DNA of 5,427 bases from an uncultured Verrucomicrobiota bacterium (GTDB taxonomy: Bacteria; Verrucomicrobiota; Kiritimatiellia; RFP12; UBA1067). Position numbers and translations under genes: made by a program. The notes below the pieces were generated by a model, which saw only the letters and a program-made list of their open reading frames with translations, was not told where the DNA came from and searched no databases. The stretch covers positions 1-5,427 of the forward strand of contig CAMZDY010000072.1 of NCBI GenBank assembly GCA_947305585.1, written 5' to 3'. Below, piece by piece: positions 1 to 5,352 of this stretch (position 1 is the first letter of the stretch; the number at the start of each line of letters is the position of its first letter).

Positions 1-54
1 CCCCCGACCCGCTGCGTGTAAAGCAGCTGCTCTAACCAACTGAGCTAAATCCCC
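1..54 (-). tRNA. tRNA-Val (anticodon UAC), 5' part, truncated by window edge
   Basis: Read on the minus strand from base 54 down to base 1, the sequence folds as the first 54 nucleotides of a tRNA. It has a 7-nt acceptor 5' strand starting GGGGATT, then TA, a D stem GCTC/GAGC with the loop AGTTGGTTA, an anticodon stem GCTGC/GCAGC around the loop TTTACAC, a 5-nt variable region GGGTC, and the first arm of the T stem. The anticodon is TAC (bases 20-18), which reads GUA and other valine codons. The T loop, acceptor 3' strand and any encoded CCA lie outside the window. The gene is divergent from the operon. Identity as tRNA-Val rests on the anticodon and the fold only. Confidence 0.93.
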
Positions 55-69
55 TTGTGGTTGCCGTAT

Positions 70-99
70 ATTATATCATATTTCGCATGGAAAAATCAA
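70..99 (-). promoter_or_regulatory. sigma-70 promoter for the tRNA-Val gene
   Basis: On the minus strand, TTGATT (bases 99-94) and a perfect TATAAT (bases 75-70) are separated by 18 bases. A transcript would start about 7 bases after the -10 box, near base 63, leaving roughly 9 nucleotides before the mature 5' end at base 54. This is typical tRNA promoter geometry. The -35 box ends 1 base before the ATG of the divergent nif3-like gene. For the plus strand, the same AT-rich block offers -10-like hexamers (TATATT at 67-72, TATCAT at 74-79), but I see no convincing -35 for either, so the operon promoter is unresolved. No BirA-type biotin operator is recognisable here. Confidence 0.7.
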
Positions 100-100
100 G

Positions 101-757
101 ATGAAAATCAAAAAGATTTTGGATTGGCTCGACTCCACGCTGAACGTGAAAGCGTTCGACGACGTGTCCAACAACGGTCTCCAGATCGCCCGCACGGGCG
201 ACGAAACGAAGCGCGTGGCGTTCGCGGTGGACGCTTCGCGCCGGAGCGTTGTCGCCGCCGGCGAGGCGGGGGCGCAACTCCTCGTGGTGCATCACGGCAT
301 CAGCTGGGGCGGCGGCATCAAGCGCATCGTGGGGAGCGAATTCGCCGTAGTGCAGGCCGCGATCGACCGCAACCTCGCGCTCTACGCCGTGCATCTGCCG
401 CTGGACGCGCACCCCAGACTCGGCCACAACGCGCTTATCGCCAAGTCGCTCAAGCTCAAGCACGTGCGTCCGGCCTTCAGCTATCACGGCAACGTGATCG
501 GCTGCGTGGGCACTGCGCCCGACGGCACCAAAGTGGGCGTCTGCTCTGGGGGCGCGGGCGAGTTCGCGGTCGAGGCCAAGGCGCTCGGGTGCGATCGCTT
601 CATCACCGGCGAGGCTTCGTGGGGCGAGATGATTGCCGCCGAGAACGTGGGCATGAAGATCGACTGCTGGGGCCACTACGACACCGAGATCTTCGGCATC
701 AAGGCGCTCGCCGAGGCCATGCGGGACGAACTCAAAATCGAAACCTTGACCGTATGA
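101..757 (+). CDS. Nif3-like dinuclear metal centre protein (DUF34 / YbgI family)
   Basis: This 218-residue protein belongs to the Nif3/YbgI family, often labelled 'GTP cyclohydrolase I type 2'. These are toroidal hexamers with two metal ions per active site whose cellular function is unsettled. Visible motifs are NGLQ (25-28), VVHHG with H64-H65, HLPLDAHP with D102, the TGE motif (169-171) and GHYDTE with H192 and E196. Together H64, H65, D102, H192 and E196 match the five metal ligands of E. coli YbgI. The length is that of the short form without the PII-like insert domain, and no signal peptide or membrane segment is seen, so it is probably cytosolic. The ATG at 101 fits the family N terminus; only a weak GGA precedes it by 9 bases. 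It overlaps bioD by 4 bases (ATGA) and is the first gene of the operon. Family assignment is firm; a biotin role would be inference. Confidence 0.92.
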   Translation: MKIKKILDWLDSTLNVKAFDDVSNNGLQIARTGDETKRVAFAVDASRRSVVAAGEAGAQLLVVHHGISWGGGIKRIVGSEFAVVQAAIDRNLALYAVHLPLDAHPRLGHNALIAKSLKLKHVRPAFSYHGNVIGCVGTAPDGTKVGVCSGGAGEFAVEAKALGCDRFITGEASWGEMIAAENVGMKIDCWGHYDTEIFGIKALAEAMRDELKIETLTV

Positions 758-1431
758 AAACCCGGCCCGGCCAGCAGCACCGCATCATCTTCGTGACCGG
801 TTCGGACACCGGAGTGGGCAAGACGGTGGCCACCGGCTACATCGCGCGCCATTTCCTCATGCCGTCCGGACTCAAGGTGGCCACCGTGAAACTGGTGGAA
901 ACCGGCAATCGCGGCAAGCGTTCGCAAGACGTGAAGGTGCATCGCAAGCTGATGGGGGTGAAGAGTCTCCCCGAAGACAAAGTCGGACTTACCGCGCCTG
1001 CCATCTTCCGCTATCCCGCTTCGCCCCTCCTAGCCGCGCAGCTGGAAGGCAAGGCGTTCGAGCTTAAACAGGCGGTGGACGCCGTCAATGCCGTTGCGGC
1101 CAACTACGACTATACTTTGGTCGAAGGCGCGGGCGGGCTCCTCGTCCCGCTCACCGAAACCACGACCACGCTCGACCTCGTGCGCCAGTGCGACTGGGAG
1201 GTGGAGGTGGTGGCCTGCGGACGCCTGGGAGACATCAACCACGCGCTCCTCACTCTGGAGGTGCTGAAAAACGCCGGCGTGAAGCTGCATGGCGTGGCCG
1301 TGAGCACCTTGCCCGGCGCGAACCGTCGCCATCGGCAAGACTGCATCGAAACCCTCCGGCGTTGGCTCCGCGCCCACGATCCCGAAGCCCGTTTCGACGA
1401 GATCCCCTTGGTAAAGGACCTTCTTCCGTGA
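754..1431 (+). CDS. bioD: dethiobiotin synthetase
   Basis: BioD carboxylates 7,8-diaminononanoate with CO2 and NTP to close the ureido ring of dethiobiotin in the cytosol. The 225 residues equal the E. coli BioD length. The P-loop GSDTGVGKT lies at 16-24, the KPVxTG-like substrate motif at 46-51 reads KLVETG, D59 lies in SQDV, the SP motif is in YPASPLL (87-93), VEGAGGLLVP is at 123-132 (E124), and GRLGDINHALLT is at 156-167. Two departures stand out. Pro becomes Leu in the KPV motif, and the stretch equivalent to E. coli WVAND, whose Asn contacts the adenine ring, reads VAVST here, so nucleotide preference may differ. The ATG overlaps the nif3 stop (ATGA); no clear Shine-Dalgarno is visible, which suggests translational coupling. 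The stop overlaps the bioA GTG start by 4 bases. Confidence 0.95.
   Translation: MKTRPGQQHRIIFVTGSDTGVGKTVATGYIARHFLMPSGLKVATVKLVETGNRGKRSQDVKVHRKLMGVKSLPEDKVGLTAPAIFRYPASPLLAAQLEGKAFELKQAVDAVNAVAANYDYTLVEGAGGLLVPLTETTTTLDLVRQCDWEVEVVACGRLGDINHALLTLEVLKNAGVKLHGVAVSTLPGANRRHRQDCIETLRRWLRAHDPEARFDEIPLVKDLLP
1413..1418 (+). promoter_or_regulatory. ribosome binding site for bioA (supports the GTG start)
   Basis: AAAGGA lies 9 bases before the GTG at 1428, inside the end of bioD. It supports choosing this GTG. The frame stays open upstream, but the residues there do not resemble BioA, and the next in-frame ATG falls well inside the conserved core. Confidence 0.6.
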
Positions 1432-2681
1432 CTCCGCTCGAATACGATCGCGCCTTCATCTGGCATCCTTACGCGAGTCTCAAGAACCCGCCCCCGGTGC
1501 GGCTCGTCCAGTCCGCTTCGGGCGCCCGGCTCGTGCTGGCGGACGGCTCCACCCTCATCGACGCGGTGGCGAGCTGGTGGTGCGTGGCGCACGGCCACAA
1601 CCATCCGCACATCGTCGAGGCCATCCGTCGCCAGTCGGAAAAACTCTCCCACGTCATGTTCGGCGGCTTCACCCACGATCCCGCCATCACGCTTGCCCGC
1701 AAGCTCGCCGACTTCGCGCCGGAGGGGCTCTCCAAAGTGTTCTTCGCCGATTCCGGGTCGATTTCGGTGGAGGTGGCCGCCAAGATGTGTCTCCAGTACC
1801 AGCACGCCAAGGGACGCCGGAACCGCACCCGGCTCCTGGCGCTCAAAGGCGGCTATCACGGCGACACCGCCTGCGCCATGGCGCTCTCGGATCCCGACGG
1901 CATGCATACGCTTTTCGCCGGGATGATGCCCAAGCACTTCTTCGCCGACATGCCGAACGGCAACCTCGCGGGCTGGAATTTCCGTGCGCAGCTGGAGGCG
2001 CACCGGGACGAAATCGCAGGCGTCTTCTGCGAGCCGGTCTTCCAGGCCGCCAACGCCATGAACTTCTACGGTCCCGAATATCTGCGCGAGATGCGGAGCG
2101 TGTGCGACGAACTGGACATCCCCCTCGTGTTCGACGAAATCGCGGCCGGACTCTACCGTACGGGTCCGCGTTGGGCGCACGAACGCGCCGGAGTGAAGCC
2201 CGACATCATGACCGTAGGCAAGGCGCTCACGGGCGGACATCTCACGCTTGCCGCCACGCTCGCCTCGGACCGGGTGGCCTCCGTCATCTCGAACGGCTCG
2301 CCCTCCGCCTTCATGCACGGCCCCACCTACATGGCGAACCCGCTCGCCTGCGCGGCCGGAGTGGCGAGTCTCGAACTTTTCGAGCGGTCGGACTATTCCG
2401 CCCGGGTGGCCCGGATCGAGCGCATCCTCCGCGAAGAAGGCATCCCCCAGACGATGGGCGCGGTGGGCGTGATCAAGGTGCCCCGGCTCCCGGCGCGCGA
2501 AGACATCGAGCGCGTCATCGACGAATACGGCGTGTGGCTTCGTCCCTTCTGCAATTTCATATACACGATGCCGCCCCTGACGATCGGCGAGCCGGAGCTT
2601 CGGCGCGTCTGCGCGGCCATGAAGGCGCTGGCCGCCTGTCCGCCCGGACCCGTCCAGGACGAGGGGGACTTCCATGAGTGA
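1428..2681 (+). CDS. bioA: adenosylmethionine-8-amino-7-oxononanoate aminotransferase
   Basis: BioA is a PLP-dependent class III aminotransferase that converts KAPA to 7,8-diaminononanoate, in the E. coli enzyme using S-adenosylmethionine as amino donor. The protein has 417 residues, slightly shorter than E. coli BioA (429). Conserved blocks run in order: IWHPYAS (11-17), SWWCVAHGHNHP (49-60), MFGGFTHDPA (77-86), FADSGSISVEVAAKM (106-120), GGYHGDT (141-147), FDEIAAG with PLP-binding D236, GKALTGG with Schiff-base K265, HGPTYMANPLACA (297-309) and LRPFCNFIYTMPP (371-383). The SWW motif and GKALTGG separate BioA from other class III aminotransferases and favour the SAM-type enzyme over the lysine-using BioK type, though specificity cannot be proved from sequence. 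The start is GTG, overlapping the bioD stop (GTGA); translation coupling is likely. The last 8 bases overlap the start of the bioW-bioF gene. Confidence 0.95.
   Translation: MTPLEYDRAFIWHPYASLKNPPPVRLVQSASGARLVLADGSTLIDAVASWWCVAHGHNHPHIVEAIRRQSEKLSHVMFGGFTHDPAITLARKLADFAPEGLSKVFFADSGSISVEVAAKMCLQYQHAKGRRNRTRLLALKGGYHGDTACAMALSDPDGMHTLFAGMMPKHFFADMPNGNLAGWNFRAQLEAHRDEIAGVFCEPVFQAANAMNFYGPEYLREMRSVCDELDIPLVFDEIAAGLYRTGPRWAHERAGVKPDIMTVGKALTGGHLTLAATLASDRVASVISNGSPSAFMHGPTYMANPLACAAGVASLELFERSDYSARVARIERILREEGIPQTMGAVGVIKVPRLPAREDIERVIDEYGVWLRPFCNFIYTMPPLTIGEPELRRVCAAMKALAACPPGPVQDEGDFHE
2661..2667 (+). promoter_or_regulatory. ribosome binding site for the bioW-bioF fusion gene
   Basis: GAGGGGG sits 6 bases before the ATG at 2674, within the last codons of bioA. 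It is the clearest internal Shine-Dalgarno of the operon, so this gene may be initiated independently as well as by coupling to bioA. Confidence 0.6.
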
Positions 2682-4458
2682 ACTTTTCTCCGTCAAGATG
2701 CGCGCCTCGGCCCAAGGCGAGCACGTGAGCGGGGCCGAGCGCATCGTGCCGGAAGGGGAGGTGGCGCGCACGATTTCGAGTCTGGCCGACCGCGCGCTCC
2801 ATCACGCCAAAGGCCGGCCCGACTTCATCAACCTGAAACTGGAAAAGCCGGGCGACATCCTGGAGCTTGACGCGCTTCCGGTGGCCACCGAAACCGTTTC
2901 CACGCCGGAGGAGGGGTGGGACCTCATCGGCCGGCTCTTGGCGTCCGAAGGCTTCAGGCGCGCGGACGAAATCCGCAGTCTCTTCAAGGAGACTTACCGG
3001 ATGCGCGGCGCCATGCTGCTCCACGCCGACACGCTCGAGCGGCTCGAACCCGACCCCGAGCGCGGCGTCCGCGCCACCTATATGGACCAGGCGGGACCCG
3101 TCCCCTATGCGACCCAAAAGTCGCACTTCCGCGAGGCGCTCGTCCTCGCCACCAAAGTGTCGTCCGCGCCCGGCATCGTGGGCGAAATCTGCATGAGCGA
3201 CGACCCCGACTACGTAACCGGCTACGTGGCCACCAAAAATCTCGGCTATCGGCGCATCACCGTCCTCAAACAGAAGGGCGATCCTGCCGGAGGACGCATC
3301 TTCCTCTACCGGGGACGCAAACGCGACGTCCAGAAGACCATCCGTTTCCTCGAACGCCAGGCGGTGCTGGTGCGCGGCGTGCCGGTCGATCGTCCGGTCG
3401 ACGTGTGGACGCAATTGCGGTCGGAACTGGACGCGCTCAAGTCCGCCTCGCTCGAACGGACGGTAAAAGCCGCCAACCCCTCCGCCAAGATCTTCGCCGC
3501 CAACGACTATTTGGGTCTCGCCAAAACGTTCGGCGGCTCCACCGGGTCGCGACTCCTCACCGGCACCACCCCCGCCCATCTGGCGCTCGAACGCGAGCTC
3601 GCCCGCTTCAAAGGCGCGGAGGCGGCGCTCCTCTACGCCACCGGCTATATGGCCAACGTGGGCTTGATCTCCGCGTTGGCGGGCAAGGAGGACGTGATTT
3701 TCTCCGACGCCTTGAACCACGCTTCGATCATCGACGGCTGCCGGCTTTCGGGTGCGCGCGTGGTCATATACGACCATCTCGATCTGGCCGATCTCGACGC
3801 CAAACTCGCGATCTATCCCGGTCGGCGCCGGTTCGTCGTTTCGGACGGAGTGTTTTCGATGGATGGCGACCTCCTGCCGCTACCCGGCTTCCTCGCCGTC
3901 TGCAAGCGGCACGGCGCCTTCTCGATCGTGGACGAGGCGCATGCCAATGGCGTGATCGGCAAAACCGGACGGGGACTCGCCGAGCATTTCGGCTGCGACG
4001 CGCCCGATGCCACAGTGGGCACGCTCTCCAAGGCGTTCGGCGCGGAGGGCGGGTTCGTGACGGGACGGCAGCTATTGATCGACTATCTCGTCAACCGGTC
4101 GCGTTCCTTCATCTTCTCTACCGCGCCTTCGGTGCCGTCGGTCGAAACCGCGCTGAAGAGCGTGCGCCATCTCGCGTCCCGTCCGTCCCTCGTCGCCAAA
4201 CTCTGGCGGAACGTCCGGTACTTTGCGGAACTGCTCCAGGCGCGCGGCATCAAGGTGGAGCCGCAGTCCGCCATCTTCCCCATCTTCGTGGGCGACGAGG
4301 CGGCCGCCCTCCGGAAGAGCGCGGAGCTCGCCTCGCGCGGATTCGTGGCCAGCGCCATCCGCCACCCCACCGTGCCCCGGGGCGAGGCGCGGATCCGGAT
4401 CGCCATTTCCGCCCTGCACACCAAAGCCGATCTTCGCCGTCTCGCCCGGTCGCTATGA
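2674..4458 (+). CDS. bioWF: BioW-BioF fusion: 6-carboxyhexanoate-CoA ligase / 8-amino-7-oxononanoate synthase
   Basis: One 594-residue polypeptide carries two consecutive biotin enzymes. Residues 1 to about 234 are BioW, which makes pimeloyl-CoA from pimelate, ATP and CoA. Signatures are MRAS and SGAERIVP (9-26), GVRATYMD (131-138), REALVLATKV (153-162), SDDPDYVTGYVA (175-186) and GYRRIT (191-196); Y180, Y192 and R194 match the Tyr/Tyr/Arg set I recall as pimelate-binding in B. subtilis BioW. After a short link, residues from about 245 to 594 are BioF, a PLP alpha-oxoamine synthase making KAPA from pimeloyl-CoA and L-alanine: NDYLGL (277-282), GYMAN (324-328), H349, DGVFSMDGD (391-399), DEAH with D420 and H423, TLSKAFG with Schiff-base K453, and R563 in AIRHPTVP. 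No stop or internal frameshift separates the domains. The BioF half is about 350 residues against 384 in E. coli, with two gaps near its N terminus. It overlaps bioA by 8 bases and ung by 4. Both activities are predicted from intact motifs. Confidence 0.95.
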   Translation: MSELFSVKMRASAQGEHVSGAERIVPEGEVARTISSLADRALHHAKGRPDFINLKLEKPGDILELDALPVATETVSTPEEGWDLIGRLLASEGFRRADEIRSLFKETYRMRGAMLLHADTLERLEPDPERGVRATYMDQAGPVPYATQKSHFREALVLATKVSSAPGIVGEICMSDDPDYVTGYVATKNLGYRRITVLKQKGDPAGGRIFLYRGRKRDVQKTIRFLERQAVLVRGVPVDRPVDVWTQLRSELDALKSASLERTVKAANPSAKIFAANDYLGLAKTFGGSTGSRLLTGTTPAHLALERELARFKGAEAALLYATGYMANVGLISALAGKEDVIFSDALNHASIIDGCRLSGARVVIYDHLDLADLDAKLAIYPGRRRFVVSDGVFSMDGDLLPLPGFLAVCKRHGAFSIVDEAHANGVIGKTGRGLAEHFGCDAPDATVGTLSKAFGAEGGFVTGRQLLIDYLVNRSRSFIFSTAPSVPSVETALKSVRHLASRPSLVAKLWRNVRYFAELLQARGIKVEPQSAIFPIFVGDEAAALRKSAELASRGFVASAIRHPTVPRGEARIRIAISALHTKADLRRLARSL

Positions 4459-5132
4459 ACGTAAAGATCCATCCCTCCTGGGAAGCGGTGCTGAAGCCGC
4501 AATTCGACAGTCCCTACTTCGTCCAGCTGGCGGACTTCGTCCGCGCCGCCTACCGCTCCGGCGTCTGCTATCCCCCCGGGCGCTTCATCTTCGAGGCTTT
4601 CAACCGCACGCCGTTCGACCGGGTGAAGGTGGTCGTGATCGGACAGGACCCGTATCACGGACCCAACCAGGCGCATGGGCTTTCGTTCTCCGTGCTGCCG
4701 CCCACGCCGCCTCCGCCTTCGCTCGTCAACATCTACAAGGAGCTGGAGGCGGAATTCGGCGTCCGGGCCGACCGTTCGTCGGGCGATCTCACCCGTTGGG
4801 CCGATCAAGGAGTGCTCTTGCTCAATTCCACGCTGACCGTGTCGGAAGGCAAGCCCATGAGCCATTCGGGGCATGGCTGGGAGCGCTTCACCGATGCGGT
4901 GGTGGACGTCCTCAATCGCGAACGAGAGCATCTTGTTTTTCTGCTGTGGGGCGCAAGCGCCCAGAAGAAGGGCGCGGCCATCGATCGCACGCGCCATCTC
5001 GTCCTCGCTTCTCCCCATCCTTCGCCCCTGTCCGCGCATCGCGGCTTTTTCGGGTGCGGACACTTCCGCGCCGCCAACGACTATCTCGTCGCCCACGGCC
5101 TCTCGCCCATTACCTGGCTCCCCGTCCGCTGA
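4455..5132 (+). CDS. ung: uracil-DNA glycosylase, family 1
   Basis: Ung removes uracil from DNA after cytosine deamination or dUTP misincorporation, starting base excision repair. The 225-residue protein shows all family-1 motifs: the water-activating loop GQDPYHGPNQAHGLSFSV (63-80) with catalytic D65 and Y67, the proline-rich loop followed by PPPSLVNIYKEL (86-97), LLLNSTLTV (121-129) with uracil-contacting N124, and the minor-groove loop HPSPLSAHRGFFGCGHF (188-204) with H188 and intercalating L192. These align one residue off E. coli Ung D64, N123, H187 and L191. The N terminus is short and shows no targeting extension. The ATG overlaps the bioW-bioF stop (ATGA) without an obvious Shine-Dalgarno, so its translation probably depends on the upstream gene. 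It is the last gene of the operon. Its presence there looks like genomic convenience rather than a biotin function, but that is inference. Confidence 0.96.
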   Translation: MNVKIHPSWEAVLKPQFDSPYFVQLADFVRAAYRSGVCYPPGRFIFEAFNRTPFDRVKVVVIGQDPYHGPNQAHGLSFSVLPPTPPPPSLVNIYKELEAEFGVRADRSSGDLTRWADQGVLLLNSTLTVSEGKPMSHSGHGWERFTDAVVDVLNREREHLVFLLWGASAQKKGAAIDRTRHLVLASPHPSPLSAHRGFFGCGHFRAANDYLVAHGLSPITWLPVR

Positions 5133-5162
5133 CTCGCCGGCAGTGACGGTCGAGATGCGTTG

Positions 5163-5177
5163 AGCCTAGTCTAGGCT
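5163..5177. repeat. 15-bp CTAG palindrome
   Basis: AGCCTAG (5163-5169) and CTAGGCT (5171-5177) are perfect inverted copies around a single base. The spacing is too tight for a full-length hairpin, so it resembles a protein-binding operator or one half of a longer alternative fold. The same hexamer (AGCCTA/TAGGCT) recurs in the terminator stem that follows. No regulator can be named. Confidence 0.6.
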
Positions 5178-5190
5178 TGGAAAAGTCTGC

Positions 5191-5236
5191 TTTCTAGCCT
5201 AACTTTTGGTAATTTCTAGGCTAGAAATTTTATTAT
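5191..5236 (+). terminator. probable rho-independent terminator of the nif3-bio-ung operon
   Basis: TTTCTAGCCTA (5191-5201) and TAGGCTAGAAA (5217-5227) form a perfect 11-bp stem with a 15-base loop, followed directly by TTTTATTAT. It starts 58 bases after the ung stop codon and faces the right way to end the operon. The stem is only moderately GC-rich and the loop is long, so termination may be inefficient. Confidence 0.6.
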
Positions 5237-5254
5237 AGTTCTCCTTCTATAATA
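5231..5254. repeat. AT-only hairpin following the terminator
   Basis: TATTATAG (5231-5238) and CTATAATA (5247-5254) are perfect 8-bp inverted copies around an 8-base pyrimidine loop. Two outer T-G wobbles could extend the stem in RNA. It has no G/C-rich base and no T tract after it on the plus strand, so it is unlikely to be a terminator itself. It begins in the T-rich tail of the preceding stem. Confidence 0.55.
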
Positions 5255-5270
5255 GGCAGATCAAAATGAT

Positions 5271-5305
5271 GATTTGCGATTTGCGATTTAGGATTTAAGA
5301 TTTTG
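5271..5305. repeat. five tandem GATTTNN heptamers
   Basis: Five contiguous 7-base units run GATTTGC, GATTTGC, GATTTAG, GATTTAA, GATTTTG. The first five bases are constant and the last two vary. The array ends 12 bases before the -35 box at 5318. It resembles the short tandem heptamer repeats scattered between genes in some bacterial genomes, such as the STRR repeats described in cyanobacteria. Its function is unknown. Confidence 0.8.
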
Positions 5306-5317
5306 GGCAGATTGCGC

Positions 5318-5346
5318 TTGACATCGGTGAGAAAAAGTGGTATAAT
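5318..5346 (+). promoter_or_regulatory. fully consensus sigma-70 promoter for a downstream gene
   Basis: TTGACA (5318-5323) and TATAAT (5341-5346) are both perfect and are separated by the optimal 17 bases. Transcription should start near base 5353 and run rightwards out of the window. Such a strong promoter usually drives a stable RNA or a highly expressed gene; which one applies cannot be seen here. Confidence 0.88.
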
Positions 5347-5352
5347 ATCCGG

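Noticed and set aside
87..104. Five-codon mini-ORF starting at ATG 87 and overlapping the nif3 start
   Set aside because: It has no ribosome binding site and is very short in AT-rich sequence; nothing suggests a functional leader peptide.
55..753. In-frame extension of bioD upstream to base 55
   Set aside because: The residues before 754 resemble no BioD and overlap the nif3-like gene out of frame; the ATG at 754 gives the normal BioD length.
1110..2771. Long minus-strand open frame opposite bioD and bioA
   Set aside because: It is antisense to two well-recognised genes, its residues are low in family-like motifs and rich in H, R, G and A, and such frames are expected by chance in GC-rich codon-biased DNA.
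2557..3777. Long minus-strand open frame opposite the bioW-bioF gene
   Set aside because: Same reasons: a mirror of the strong third-position GC bias of the coding strand, with no recognisable domain.
2916..4454. Plus-strand open frame running into ung, suggesting a 738-residue protein
   Set aside because: The part before 4455 lies out of frame within the bioW-bioF gene and is arginine- and proline-rich noise. Family-1 UDG similarity begins at the ATG at 4455.
5163..5177. TrpR-like operator because of the CTAG-centred symmetry
   Set aside because: Only the CTAG core is shared; the flanks differ from the known trp operator, and no tryptophan genes are near.
5271..5305. CRISPR array
   Set aside because: The repeats are 7 bases long and contiguous, with no spacers of CRISPR length and no cas genes.
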